In this document: piece after piece, positions 52,622 through 62,685 of the stretch
Layout: the number at the start of each line of letters is the position of its first letter
Numbering within the stretch: the stretch's first letter is position 1
Assembly (NCBI GenBank): GCA_964464375.1
Contig: CAYXFU010000010.1
Coordinates: 1-64,000, forward strand
Length of the DNA stretch: 64,000 nucleotides
Direction: 5' to 3'
Source of the DNA: CAIOZA01 sp964464375
Lineage (GTDB): Bacteria; Bacteroidota; Ignavibacteria; Kapaibacteriales; UBA2268
Translations under genes and position numbers: made by a program
The notes under the pieces: model-generated
Database searches by the model: none
What the model was told of the DNA's origin: nothing
Seen by the model: only the letters and a program-made list of their open reading frames with translations

Positions 52622-55600
52622 TCACTTATTGAGAATCAGCTTTTGTGTGCTTTGCTTAAATCCACTACTTATTATCAACAAGTAAGTACCACTTGGGTAA
52701 TTAGATAAATCAATAGTTTCAAGCTTCTGATTGTCAGTATGTTTGATATCAATCAATGTCCTTCCAAGATTATCAATTACTCTGAAACTTAATAATGAAT
52801 TAACCGGATCGTTGAAAATTAGATTGAAAATACCGGTTGATGGATTCGGATAAATACTCACGGACTGATTCTCAATTATTAAAGATTCATCGACTGGGCT
52901 AGCAAAATCAAACCCATTTGAGAATGGAGAAATGCAACCCGGTGCAGTTGTGACTAAAACAGTATAAGTTCCAACAATTTTGAAAGTATAATACTTATTG
53001 TCCGTTGCACCTTTGATTACTTGGTCTTCCCAGAACCACTGATTGCCAGTTGGAGCGCTTGAGTAAAGTGTATCCATTTTCTCTGTGATCTTAGGTTTAA
53101 CCGGCATTGTATGGATTATTACATCAAAATCAACTGTATCCCTGAAAGGGGTTCCTGAAACCCACTGAACTAATCGTACATGACCTGTTGCCGCAGAGTC
53201 CCATTTGACTGGAATAACTCTCTGATTATTAGCACCCTGAATTACGCCACCTGTTACTGTCCACTGATTGCTTGCACCAAGATTTGATGAAGCAGAATAA
53301 TATTCTAAACGATCTTCACAAACATCTCTGAAACCATCAACATTAATATTTTGGAATATTCTAACCTTAAAGGTATTCGAGTCCTTACATCCTGTTGTTG
53401 AAGTCTGGACTTGTATCACATAACCAAAGCCATAATTTTTCCATTTGATTTTAACAGTAGATGCTGTATCGGAGCCAATAATTTCACCATTAATTGTGAG
53501 CCATTTTTTTCGAATATTTGGCGGAGTTAATGGGGTGGTATATGTGCTTGTGATATTTTGCTCACCATAAATTGTACCGTTAATTTTAGCCGATGGAGCA
53601 CGTAGAATATTTATTTGGATAGTTGACGAATCAATACATCCGTCAACAGAAATAGCAACCAGTTTCAACCTTCCTACTCCAGGATTGCCCCATTTTACCC
53701 ATGCTTTATTGTGATCAGGCAAACTATAAATTGTTCCACCTGTTGCAATCCATGAATATTTAATTAATGGATCAACCTTGGCTTCATAAAGATATGAATT
53801 ATCTGAGCAAACACCGAGTTTACCTGTAATAGCAGTACTCGGATGATTTGAGATTTTAACATTGAAATCGGTAGTGTCTTTGCATCCGCTTTCATTTGTA
53901 AGAATTAGTCTTACTCTTCCTGTTGTTTGGCTATTACTCCAATTCACAGTTATAGAATTTCCAATGCTATCGATATAGAAACTTCCATTTGTAAGTCTCC
54001 AATCATATTGCATTGATACATCATAAGGAACTGAATACGATGTAATCGAATTAAAGCAAACCGAAGCACGCCCCATAACCGTAAAGTTAGGCAATTCATT
54101 TATTGTTATGAAATCACTGGGATTGCTAATGAAATCAGGATTAGAAGATTTAATTCTAATTCTGTAAGTATTGCCTGAAGGTAAATTTTTTGGCAAAAAT
54201 GTAGTTATTGTAGAAAAATTCCCGGTTCCTGCATTAGAGCCAATAATCATTGGATTTGTTCCAAACTCACCCAGAGTATCTGATAATTCAACTGTAAATC
54301 TGTTGTCAGCTGCGAACATATAAAGAGTTTGAAGAGTAACAGACATGTTTTTTCCCGCACAAATATTCTTTTGATATCCTGTGATATAAGAACTTGGTTG
54401 TATGTTAGGCTGTTGATGAACCAATAATCCCCAATTAGTAGATATCCAGATATTGTTTCCTATGTCTGTTGCCAATCCATTAATGTGATTATCAGGCAAT
54501 GGAGAATTGTCAACATGTAGAGTTGAGAAGGAATTGTCAGTATTTATCACAGATATTGCTTTTGAATAAGTTCCAATCCAAATCTTACCGGTTAAATCAA
54601 CTGTTAAACTTGTTATGTCATTCTCAACCAAATCCGAATTGGAAGTGTTAAAAGTGTACCATTTTATCTCATCAAATCGAACCAAACCATTTCTGGTACC
54701 AATCCACTTTACAGAGTTTTGATCCAAGGCTAATGATGTAACGGTCTCATCAGGCAATTCTGAATTTGAAGAATTATACACAATCCAACTAGAAAGACCA
54801 TCGTATAACCTCAATCCATTATTTGATCCAATCCATATTTTGCTGGTACCTTCAATGATTAAAGCATTAATTTGTCTTTCTGGTATAAGCGAGTAATAAG
54901 GTTCCATAAATTCCCATAGATTTCCATTATAACGAACTAAACCGGCAGATGTTCCCACCCATAAGTTTCCATTTTTATCAAATGCTAGTGCTCGAACATC
55001 GTTAGTTGGTATTGACCCGGAAAGAGAATCAAAAACAGTGGTCGTAAAACCAGAAATTTTAATAACACCTTGATTCGTCGCTAACCAAGCAACATTGTTC
55101 TTGTCAAATACTGTTTGACGAATATCATAGTCCTTCGTAGCTTGAATATAAGACCAAGTAGATCCATTAAAGGTTGGGCTTCCATTAACTGTTGAAATCC
55201 AGGCAGAGCCAGAATTTGAAATATTAATCGAATTGATTACATTTGTTCTGAGGGTTGTAATATTTACATTTTTCTTTGCCCATAATGTTCCATATTGGAT
55301 ATTCAAACTATCAGGTGTTGCAAGCCATTTACTTCCGTCATTAGCAATAAGTAGATATTTGATTAAATTTGAAGATAATGGGGCAGTAGATTGATCTGTT
55401 ACTTCAAATAAGGATCCTTTTAATCTTGCAAAACCATTATCCGTAGATAACCAAAGGTAGCCATCCTTATCAAAAGCAAGAGAAGTAACATTATCACTAG
55501 GGATATCCGAATTGGAAGTATCGTAACTTCGCCAATTAACTCCAACAAGAATTGAAAGTCCGCTTCTTGTGCCAATTAACTTTGCTCCAGAATTATCAAA

Positions 55601-56239
55601 ATTAATAAAATTTATGTAATCACCAACTATTCCAGAGTTTTCGGTGTTGAAATTCTCCCAAGTTGCTCCATTGAATTTAACAAGACCATTGTCCGTTCCA
55701 ATCCATTTAGCACCTGTATTTTCAACTCTTATATAAGTAATTTTATTTGAAGGTAATCCTGAATTAGCTGTAGTATAAACTGTCCATTTTTTTCCTTGAA
55801 GCACAGCTAAACCGCTATCGGTTCCTATCCATCGACCACCAAAAACATCAACATCTACCGTGTTGACTTTGTTATTTGGTAATCCTGAATTAGATGTTTT
55901 GCTGGTTTTGAAACTTACTTTGTCATAAATTGCAAACCCATTATTTGTTCCTATAAAAAGCGTGTCTCCTACTACTTTTACTGAATTTATAAACATATCA
56001 GGTAATCCATTTACCGATTTTGCAATATTACCCAGATACTGCCTATTCAATTTTGAATAGTAGAATAAGCCACCACCATTAGTTCCCAGCCATACATTAT
56101 CACCTTGTTCTGCTAACACATTAATATTGTTTCCTGTGAAGTAGCTTCGCCAGTCATTAGGCTGACTCAATGCAGAAGAAAGGATTAATATAGGCAAGAG
56201 AACAATGATAATCGTTCTAATAAGTACTTTTACTTTCAT
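52622..56239 (-). CDS. Large secreted Reg_prop-type beta-propeller with T9SS sorting domain
   Basis: The 1,205-residue protein has a signal peptide (LIRTIIIVLLPILILSSALS). About 14 'two-component regulator propeller' units follow over residues 30-610 (VWLGTNGGGLFYYS, KWIGTDNGLVKFNGATWENF, LWVGTSAGLVRYNGNLWEF, KWIGTRNGLVRFDEIKWY). From about 620 there are PKD/Ig-like units with paired cysteines (ICAGKNMSVTL, VCFNSITSYSVPYD, GVCSDNSYLYEAKVDP). The C-terminal 80 residues are a T9SS type A sorting domain (SIYPNPSTGIFNLIF...LDNLGRTL-like...YPSGTYLLIIS). It lacks the kinase part of hybrid sensor proteins, so it is probably a surface-displayed repeat protein, not a sensor. Confidence 0.9.
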   Translation of the reverse strand: MKVKVLIRTIIIVLLPILILSSALSQPNDWRSYFTGNNINVLAEQGDNVWLGTNGGGLFYYSKLNRQYLGNIAKSVNGLPDMFINSVKVVGDTLFIGTNNGFAIYDKVSFKTSKTSNSGLPNNKVNTVDVDVFGGRWIGTDSGLAVLQGKKWTVYTTANSGLPSNKITYIRVENTGAKWIGTDNGLVKFNGATWENFNTENSGIVGDYINFINFDNSGAKLIGTRSGLSILVGVNWRSYDTSNSDIPSDNVTSLAFDKDGYLWLSTDNGFARLKGSLFEVTDQSTAPLSSNLIKYLLIANDGSKWLATPDSLNIQYGTLWAKKNVNITTLRTNVINSINISNSGSAWISTVNGSPTFNGSTWSYIQATKDYDIRQTVFDKNNVAWLATNQGVIKISGFTTTVFDSLSGSIPTNDVRALAFDKNGNLWVGTSAGLVRYNGNLWEFMEPYYSLIPERQINALIIEGTSKIWIGSNNGLRLYDGLSSWIVYNSSNSELPDETVTSLALDQNSVKWIGTRNGLVRFDEIKWYTFNTSNSDLVENDITSLTVDLTGKIWIGTYSKAISVINTDNSFSTLHVDNSPLPDNHINGLATDIGNNIWISTNWGLLVHQQPNIQPSSYITGYQKNICAGKNMSVTLQTLYMFAADNRFTVELSDTLGEFGTNPMIIGSNAGTGNFSTITTFLPKNLPSGNTYRIRIKSSNPDFISNPSDFITINELPNFTVMGRASVCFNSITSYSVPYDVSMQYDWRLTNGSFYIDSIGNSITVNWSNSQTTGRVRLILTNESGCKDTTDFNVKISNHPSTAITGKLGVCSDNSYLYEAKVDPLIKYSWIATGGTIYSLPDHNKAWVKWGNPGVGRLKLVAISVDGCIDSSTIQINILRAPSAKINGTIYGEQNITSTYTTPLTPPNIRKKWLTINGEIIGSDTASTVKIKWKNYGFGYVIQVQTSTTGCKDSNTFKVRIFQNINVDGFRDVCEDRLEYYSASSNLGASNQWTVTGGVIQGANNQRVIPVKWDSAATGHVRLVQWVSGTPFRDTVDFDVIIHTMPVKPKITEKMDTLYSSAPTGNQWFWEDQVIKGATDNKYYTFKIVGTYTVLVTTAPGCISPFSNGFDFASPVDESLIIENQSVSIYPNPSTGIFNLIFNDPVNSLLSFRVIDNLGRTLIDIKHTDNQKLETIDLSNYPSGTYLLIISSGFKQSTQKLILNK

Positions 56240-56338
56240 GTATCACCATTCTAAATATTAAGAAATTCCAATTTTGTTTTAATAATTAATATAAAAATAA
56301 TTAAAAAAATTCAATAAAATAAAGAAATAAAGCTGTTC

Positions 56339-56944
56339 TTAATTCTTTTGATTCTGTAAAAATCTTATATAACAAATTATAGCCCAACGATCATTAGTGT
56401 CCAATTTGTAATTTACAGGGAACATAAGGTTCTGTCCGGAACTTAAAATATGGAACAATCTGCCGTCACTGAGTAAAATCGCACTTGTCCTTGTTAAATC
56501 AGCTGGTGGAGGAAAGCCCTCTTCAGATCCGGTCAACTTTGGTTGGGTTATTATTAATCCTTTACCTTTTCCATCTGAATTGTGACAAGGCACACAGAAT
56601 ATTTGAAATCTGTTCTTTCCACGTTTTATGTTGAAATCATTCATTAAGAGTGGATTCGTATATCTCTTTACTGCAGAATCATACTCTGTCTGTTTAAATG
56701 CATATTTAGTGTGATTAATTGGTGCAGAGTTTGGCAATGGTGCCACCAAAACTGAATCAAGATATTTTTGATTTGTTGTTTCTTGTGGAGTAAGTTTTGA
56801 CTGATAAATCATATCTTTGAAAACATCTATTCCATTGAATGGCAATTTTAGGTTTACATAACCAAAATATAACAAAATACTGATTATCAGTAAGATAAAT
56901 GGAAGATATAAAATAATTGATTTCAATATTCTCAACGTTTTCAT
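56339..56944 (-). CDS. actE: Alternative Complex III subunit E (mono-haem cytochrome c)
   Basis: The 201-residue protein is anchored by an N-terminal membrane helix (IILYLPFILLIISILLYFGY) and carries one c-type haem site CVPCH (about residues 116-120). A candidate Met ligand lies in NLMFPVNY. It passes electrons from the iron-sulfur/haem subunits of the quinol:acceptor oxidoreductase to periplasmic carriers or an oxidase. It overlaps actD by 4 nt. It is the last gene of the cluster here; no actF follows, as the next gene is the unrelated propeller protein. Confidence 0.88.
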   Translation of the reverse strand: MKTLRILKSIILYLPFILLIISILLYFGYVNLKLPFNGIDVFKDMIYQSKLTPQETTNQKYLDSVLVAPLPNSAPINHTKYAFKQTEYDSAVKRYTNPLLMNDFNIKRGKNRFQIFCVPCHNSDGKGKGLIITQPKLTGSEEGFPPPADLTRTSAILLSDGRLFHILSSGQNLMFPVNYKLDTNDRWAIICYIRFLQNQKN

Positions 56945-57432
56945 AATATAGTAAACTCTTCAATACTACAATCTATATGATACTTTTCGAAGAAGCTAAT
57001 AAGATTCTGGTTCTGTTCATCATCCAGATCGAATTCAAAATAAATTCTATCAGGTCCTGTCGAATTAAAAGATATCTTTGATTTTATAGATCGAAAAATA
57101 AAAATAATTACACCAGCCAAAATAGTTGCAAGAAATCCAAGTTCTAAAGAAATTGGCAAAGATGTGATCAAACTGAAGAACGGTTTACCTCCCAGATTCT
57201 GCATTTGATAAAATCCTTCAACCCAGTATTGAAAGAGATATGACAAAATAAAGAATAATAATCCTACTGATAATGACCATCTAAAAAGAGAATTAGATTT
57301 ACTGTTTATTTTCTTTTCGCCATTAAATGGTAAACTGGAAGTGTAATTAAATGAAATAGAATTCTTATCAAAATAATCTATTAATAATTTTGAATCGTAG
57401 TAACTTATTCTATTTATATAATATTTATTCAT
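56941..57432 (-). CDS. actD: Alternative Complex III subunit D (DUF3341)
   Basis: The 163-residue product is a small membrane protein with two helices (FFILSYLFQYWV and GFLATILAGVIIFIF) and the DUF3341 feature GKPFFSLITSLPISLELGFLA. The C-terminal segment (YFEFDLDDEQNQNLISFF) reads as a small soluble domain. It is a structural subunit between the NrfD-like ActC and the other membrane parts; no cofactor site is seen. The start overlaps the end of actC by 8 nt. Confidence 0.9.
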   Translation of the reverse strand: MNKYYINRISYYDSKLLIDYFDKNSISFNYTSSLPFNGEKKINSKSNSLFRWSLSVGLLFFILSYLFQYWVEGFYQMQNLGGKPFFSLITSLPISLELGFLATILAGVIIFIFRSIKSKISFNSTGPDRIYFEFDLDDEQNQNLISFFEKYHIDCSIEEFTIL

Positions 57433-58714
57433 TAGTCTTAGATAAATTATTTAACCTTATTTCAATTAGAGATTTAATTGGAAATATTTTGGAAAATATC
57501 AGAATTAAGAAAAGGAATAATCCAAACGATCCAATGAGTATTGAAATATCGGTAATTGTTGGGTGATAATATGAATTATTTATTTCCATGAATGACTTTT
57601 CCTGACCAAATACAACAAAGATATATCTTTCTATCCACATCCCAATAAGTATTCCCAAAGAAATCAAAATGCTTCCAAATGAGTTAATTCTTATTCTTTT
57701 AAAGAAAAGCATCAATGGAATTATCGAATTTAGAATTATCATTAGAATAACCAATGGATTGAAATTGTCAAAAATTATAAATCCTGAGTATTCAGGCTTA
57801 TGAATGAATCCGGTTATATATTCTAAAAGATATACAAAAGATATCATCATACTTGTTGTTAATATGATCTTATTTAACTTATCCAAAACATAGGAGGGAC
57901 TTTCTTTGAGTCCCATTAATTTATTAAAAAGTAAAGACATTACCACAACCATCGCACATCCTGAAAAAATTGCTCCAACGACAAAATATGGAGGTAAAAT
58001 TGAAGTATGCCACGCAGGTAAAACAGAAACATAAAAGTCAAATGATACAATCGAATGAACGGATATAACAAGTGGTGTTAATATTCCTGCAAAAAGTAAA
58101 TAAAGTGAATGATAATCTTTCCATTGTTTCTTTGATCCGGACCAGAAGAAAGTAAACATCCTGTACAACTTATTGATATACTTAGATTTGACTCTATCTC
58201 TTAGTGAGTAAATATCAGGAAGCATACCAAGAGATAAGAATAATATCGAAACTATAAAATATGAAAGAATTGCAAATATATCCCATGTTAAAGGCGATTT
58301 AAAATTAGGCATAATCGACATTTGATTGAAATAGGGCAATAACCAATAAACTGCAAACCAAGGTCTTCCAGTGTGAATAATAGGGAATAATCCACCAATA
58401 ATTAATGCCATAACTGTCATTACTTCTGCAAGTCTATTCAAATGCACTCTCCAACCCTGATTTAACAAGAAAAGTATAGCAGATATCAAAGTGCCGGCAT
58501 GAGCTAATCCTATCCAATAAATAAAGTTAACAATTGCAATTCCCCAAGATACTTTGTTGTGAATACCCCAATTAACTAAACCATCATTAAAAGTCCTGTA
58601 AGTGCCAATTATACCAATTACTAACATTAATATTGATAAGACAAGTAATATCTTGAAAAGATTGCTTTTTTTATCATCTATGAAATTGATTGATATTTCA
58701 ATTAGTTTATTCAT
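57425..58714 (-). CDS. actC: Alternative Complex III subunit C (NrfD/PsrC-like quinol-binding membrane protein)
   Basis: The 429-residue polytopic protein of the NrfD/PsrC family has about ten membrane helices (ILLVLSILMLVIGIIGTYRTF, GLAHAGTLISAILFLLNQGW, VMTVMALIIGGLFPIIHTGR, LSYFIVSILFLSLGMLPD...). WGIAIVNFIYWIGLAHAGTL and HTGRPWFAVYWLLPYFNQM are typical of ActC, which binds menaquinol and connects with ActB. The gene starts 6 nt after actB's stop and overlaps actD, confirming one operon with A-B-C-D-E order. Confidence 0.94.
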   Translation of the reverse strand: MNKLIEISINFIDDKKSNLFKILLVLSILMLVIGIIGTYRTFNDGLVNWGIHNKVSWGIAIVNFIYWIGLAHAGTLISAILFLLNQGWRVHLNRLAEVMTVMALIIGGLFPIIHTGRPWFAVYWLLPYFNQMSIMPNFKSPLTWDIFAILSYFIVSILFLSLGMLPDIYSLRDRVKSKYINKLYRMFTFFWSGSKKQWKDYHSLYLLFAGILTPLVISVHSIVSFDFYVSVLPAWHTSILPPYFVVGAIFSGCAMVVVMSLLFNKLMGLKESPSYVLDKLNKIILTTSMMISFVYLLEYITGFIHKPEYSGFIIFDNFNPLVILMIILNSIIPLMLFFKRIRINSFGSILISLGILIGMWIERYIFVVFGQEKSFMEINNSYYHPTITDISILIGSFGLFLFLILIFSKIFPIKSLIEIRLNNLSKTNE

Positions 58715-58720
58715 TATTCG

Positions 58721-61399
58721 TTATTCGATAATCTTATTTAATCCAATGTAAGTTATTGCTGGTAAAGTATTTAAAGATTCCAAAAGCTTATAACTTCTAT
58801 TGGAATTATAATCAATTCTTTGTTTGAGTTTTGAAGAATTGTCCAGCAAATTCCCGAAAGTAATTGCTCCCATTGGGCATGCCTCCTGACATGCTGTTTG
58901 CACAGAACTAATAGAATCAACACCCTTTGATCTAGCTTCGTTTAATCTTTGTACACAAAAAGTACACTTTTCAGCAACACCTCTTGATCTGACTGTAACA
59001 TCTTTATTTAAAATTAGTTGCAAGGGTGACTTGATTTCTTTAGTATGGTCTTTAAAATTAAAACTTCTTACTTCATAAGGGCAATTTACCATGCAATATC
59101 TTGCTCCGATACATCGGTTATATGTCATTTCATTCAAGCCTTCAGGACTATGAGAAGTTGCACCAACTGGGCAAACACTTTCACAAGGTGCATTTTCACA
59201 GTGCTGACACATTAGTGGCTCAAATTTACCATTAATTGAATTGTTGCTTACATTTAAATACGTATTAATTCTAATCCAATGCATAGATCTGTTCTTGTCC
59301 ATCTCTTCTATTCCAATTACCGGAATATTGTTCTCTATCTGGCATGCTATTACACATGCATTGCATCCCGTGCATCTAACGGTATCAATTAACATACCCC
59401 ATTTGATACGTAAATTTTTGTATTTTGAACGAATTGAAAAATTAGTCTGAGAAAAATTATTAGTAGAATTATGTAAATACTTATAATAAAGTGTATTAGA
59501 GCCATATGTTATCAATAAATTTTTAAAGTTGAACGATTTATCATTTTTCCCAATTTTTTGAATAGTAATGTTAATTGGTTTCAAATCATTAAAATTATCT
59601 AAGATTTTATAGAGGTTAGCGCCTAAATCATTACATATATTTGCCTTTGCTTTTCTGCCATATCCTAAATTCGAAATAATTAAATTGTCAGATACTCCTG
59701 GAAAAATTAAAATAGGTAGTTCAATTTCTCCATGAACTGATGTAATTCTAACAATATCATTGGTTTCCAAATGATTCTTTTGAGCCGTACTCTCGCTTAT
59801 AATAGCAGAATTACCCCATACTCTTTTGGTTATTGGATCTGGCAGTTCATGCAGGTATGGATTATTTGATTCTAACCCATAATGAAAATATGGAGATGGT
59901 ATTGCGAGAAATTGTAATTCATTTGAACCAACATAATTATCTATAAATTTATTACTTACACCATTTCCCAGTAAATGGGTATGTTTAGTTTTTGAATAAG
60001 GATAATAAAACCCATTTTGTAAAATCTTTATCCATTCATCTTCAGAGCATAATAAATTAGAACTTATGTAACTATAATAATTATCAATAGGTTCAATGCC
60101 GTCACCTGAAAGGCTAAATAGCTTAAAAAGTAAATCCTGAAAAGATATAGAATTAGGGTGCAACTTATTTACAACTGGTTGCTGTATTGATATCAAATCA
60201 TTTAAGGAATGTACTTCCCAATTCTCTAGATAATTAGTCAAAGGAATATTAATATCGGAATCAAAGGATGTTTCGTTAAACAGTGATGATAGACAAATTT
60301 TATTTTTTGAAGGAATAGAATTAAGATTATTTAGTCGATTTTCATTTAGAAAATAGTTAGGATTAACATCACAAAAAATTATCAAATCATATTGATTAAA
60401 TTCAGGGAATTCAGTTTCTAATTTTGATTTTTCAGTATTTATATGTCTGCTTAGAGTCAAATTATTAAAGGAATTAACCATTGCTTGTGCATCTTCAGTA
60501 AGATAATTTCCAGGAATAAAAAAACTATTTGAGGTATTAACTATAGTATCAGTGAGTATATCCCAGAATTTTGTTTTTTTTAGGTAATAATATTTTTTAT
60601 AATTGTTTGACTGTATTGAATTTAATTCATTATAGAATAGTCTTATCATTATCTCCAATTCATTTAGGGATAAGCTTTCCCGGTAATTTGCTTTTAATCC
60701 TGTCTGAGAAATATAAGGTTCAGCAACGAACAATTTGTTAATGAACTTTGGTTCGTTCTTATGCCAAAATGTTGAGTTTGCTAAGGAAGCTTCTCCATTT
60801 GAAAAGAAATCTGCTCCAAATGATATATAATTGGTTATGCTACTGTAACTAGCTTCAGTTACTATGGAAAGCATTAATTCATCACAATATTGATTTCTAT
60901 TCTCGGAAATGAAATGGAATTTCACATTATAATTTTTCTCTTCAATTTCCTTTGCTAACTTTTTAAAAACCTTAGAGTTTGTTTCATTTATTAATAAATG
61001 GATTGTTGCTTTCGAATCAATTTGTTCAATCCTTCCTTTTATCTCCTTTATTGCGGTTTGGAGATCAACTTTATTAGAAGAAACCTCTGGCGACCAGAAT
61101 CTGTCGGGATCATATAATGAATAAAGAGAGGCTTGAATTAAGGCTGTAGAACCACCCTGACTCAAAGGATGTTCCGGATTACCATCTATCTTAACTGGTC
61201 TTCCGTCCTGTGTTTTAACAGTAATACCGTAATGAATATTTTGAAATGGAAAAACTGTGTTATATTGAGAAACAACACCTACAGGAGCAGATTCAGATGG
61301 GTGAACCGGAGCCATTAACTTCTGATCGGGACGAGTACATCCACTCGCAATAGCTGCGATTGATGCCGATAGACTCATTATGAATTCTCGTCTTTCCAT
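58721..61399 (-). CDS. actB: Alternative Complex III subunit B (molybdopterin-like + four Fe-S clusters)
   Basis: This 892-residue peripheral subunit has a Tat-type start MERREFIMSLSAS and lipobox-like AIASGCTRPD (Cys at about 21), suggesting a lipid anchor. Residues about 30-640 resemble molybdopterin oxidoreductases but lack a recognisable molybdenum ligand, as is known for ActB. The C-terminal part (about 680-860) binds four cubane/iron-sulfur clusters: CTGCNACVIAC, CQHCENAPCESVC, CIGARYCMVNCPYE and CTFCVQRL...CQEACPMGA. It moves electrons from quinol oxidation to the haem subunits. It is followed by actC after 6 nt and preceded by actA. Confidence 0.94.
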   Translation of the reverse strand: MERREFIMSLSASIAAIASGCTRPDQKLMAPVHPSESAPVGVVSQYNTVFPFQNIHYGITVKTQDGRPVKIDGNPEHPLSQGGSTALIQASLYSLYDPDRFWSPEVSSNKVDLQTAIKEIKGRIEQIDSKATIHLLINETNSKVFKKLAKEIEEKNYNVKFHFISENRNQYCDELMLSIVTEASYSSITNYISFGADFFSNGEASLANSTFWHKNEPKFINKLFVAEPYISQTGLKANYRESLSLNELEIMIRLFYNELNSIQSNNYKKYYYLKKTKFWDILTDTIVNTSNSFFIPGNYLTEDAQAMVNSFNNLTLSRHINTEKSKLETEFPEFNQYDLIIFCDVNPNYFLNENRLNNLNSIPSKNKICLSSLFNETSFDSDINIPLTNYLENWEVHSLNDLISIQQPVVNKLHPNSISFQDLLFKLFSLSGDGIEPIDNYYSYISSNLLCSEDEWIKILQNGFYYPYSKTKHTHLLGNGVSNKFIDNYVGSNELQFLAIPSPYFHYGLESNNPYLHELPDPITKRVWGNSAIISESTAQKNHLETNDIVRITSVHGEIELPILIFPGVSDNLIISNLGYGRKAKANICNDLGANLYKILDNFNDLKPINITIQKIGKNDKSFNFKNLLITYGSNTLYYKYLHNSTNNFSQTNFSIRSKYKNLRIKWGMLIDTVRCTGCNACVIACQIENNIPVIGIEEMDKNRSMHWIRINTYLNVSNNSINGKFEPLMCQHCENAPCESVCPVGATSHSPEGLNEMTYNRCIGARYCMVNCPYEVRSFNFKDHTKEIKSPLQLILNKDVTVRSRGVAEKCTFCVQRLNEARSKGVDSISSVQTACQEACPMGAITFGNLLDNSSKLKQRIDYNSNRSYKLLESLNTLPAITYIGLNKIIE

Positions 61400-61401
61400 A
61401 A

Positions 61402-62115
61402 TTAATAATGACAGGCTGAGCAGGTTTCTGGACCTCTACCCGGTAGTTTTGAAAATAACATTGAATTATTATTTTGGGGTTCTCCTGTATAATACATCCC
61501 ATAATTGGGCATAACATATGCCTCAGAATTAGCAAGTTTAACCTTACCATTTAATGCTATTGAATTAATATCAGGATAAACAAAAATACCTGATATCTCT
61601 CTTATTGGTATAATGTATTTTTGCGGATCTCTGTGACAGTTCAAACACCATTGCATTGACATATTCGTAGTTTTATAAACCGTTTCCATCTTTTCAATTT
61701 CTCCGTGACAAGAGGCACAATCAATCGATGCGTTGATATGAGTATTATGCCTGAAGTGAGAATGCTCGGGTAATCTGTATATTCTGTTCCATTTCAGCGG
61801 TGTCTTAGAATCATAACTTGTAATCAGATGTTTCATACGTTCAGTTTCTGTTTTTAATGCAGTATGACAAACCATACATGAATAAGTTGATGGTAAAGCA
61901 GAAAAGGCTGTTTTCTCAGCTTCAACATGACAAAGCAGACATTTTAATTTATAATCACCACTGTGTACTTTATGTGAGAAATAAATAGGTTGTGATGGAG
62001 AATAACCATAACCGGCAAATAAATAATTTACAAAAAAATAGTAAGAGCTAATTAAGGCTGGTAACCATAGAATTTTTAATACTAATAGATAAATATTTCT
62101 TTTACTTTTCGCCAC
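61402..62115 (-). CDS. actA: Alternative Complex III subunit A (pentahaem cytochrome c)
   Basis: The 237-residue protein has one N-terminal membrane helix (LYLLVLKILWLPALISSYYF-like) and five c-type haem motifs: CLLCH, CMVCH, CASCH, CLNCH and CSACH. His-rich connecting segments supply distal ligands (HFRHNTHINAS). It matches the pentahaem ActA subunit in length and haem count. It is the first gene of the act operon, only 2 nt before actB, and lies divergent from the anti-sigma gene at 62184, so the 68 bp between must carry both promoters. Confidence 0.94.
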   Translation of the reverse strand: MAKSKRNIYLLVLKILWLPALISSYYFFVNYLFAGYGYSPSQPIYFSHKVHSGDYKLKCLLCHVEAEKTAFSALPSTYSCMVCHTALKTETERMKHLITSYDSKTPLKWNRIYRLPEHSHFRHNTHINASIDCASCHGEIEKMETVYKTTNMSMQWCLNCHRDPQKYIIPIREISGIFVYPDINSIALNGKVKLANSEAYVMPNYGMYYTGEPQNNNSMLFSKLPGRGPETCSACHY

Positions 62116-62183
62116 TAATCTACTATTTCCATAATTTTTTACACTAATTTACCAAATTTATTTCTAATGTAAAAGTGTTGATA

Positions 62184-62666
62184 ATGATTTGTAAATATGA
62201 GAATAATTATATAATTTTCAATAAAAAAAAATTACGATTGAAATCATTGATAAATTCTTTAAATATTAAAATTACTAATTCTCTAAAAGAGCTGGTTCCA
62301 ATGTATGATCAGATCAAGGAATTTTGTATTGTGAATCGCTTTCTGGATTATATTAGATATGATGTCAACCTGATTATCGAAGAACTTGTCACCAATACTA
62401 TTTCTTATGGCTACATTGATGAAAATGTTCATGAGATAGAGATTAAATTGGTATTAAAAGATGATTCTCTTTATGTAGATATTATCAATGATGCAGATAC
62501 TTTTAATCCACTTAATCATCCCGATCCCGATTTTTCTGTACCTTCGAATCAGAGACAACCTGGTGGTCTGGGTATATACTTTGCAAAAATTTTAGCTGAT
62601 GAAATCAGCTATAACAGGAAAGATGAACACAATTACATATCGTTCAAAAAATCTCTAAAAAAATAA
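62184..62666 (+). CDS. RsbW-like anti-sigma factor / GHKL serine kinase
   Basis: The 160-residue cytosolic protein of the HATPase_c_2 (RsbW/SpoIIAB) type has an N-box in LIIEELVTNTISYG (about residues 65-77) and the middle motif VDIINDADTFNPL. The glycine-rich lid is QRQPGGLGIYFAKIL. Such proteins bind a partner sigma factor or phosphorylate an anti-sigma antagonist. No sigma factor or antagonist gene lies next to it. The ATG at 62184 gives the most sensible N-terminus; GTG at 62175 is an alternative. It is divergent from the act operon. Confidence 0.85.
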   Translation: MICKYENNYIIFNKKKLRLKSLINSLNIKITNSLKELVPMYDQIKEFCIVNRFLDYIRYDVNLIIEELVTNTISYGYIDENVHEIEIKLVLKDDSLYVDIINDADTFNPLNHPDPDFSVPSNQRQPGGLGIYFAKILADEISYNRKDEHNYISFKKSLKK

Positions 62667-62685
62667 CATTGTTCTATTCAACTGG

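Noticed and set aside
52622..56239. Reg_prop repeats taken as a hybrid two-component sensor
   Set aside because: No membrane segment, histidine-kinase or receiver domain follows the propeller; the protein ends in a T9SS sorting domain.
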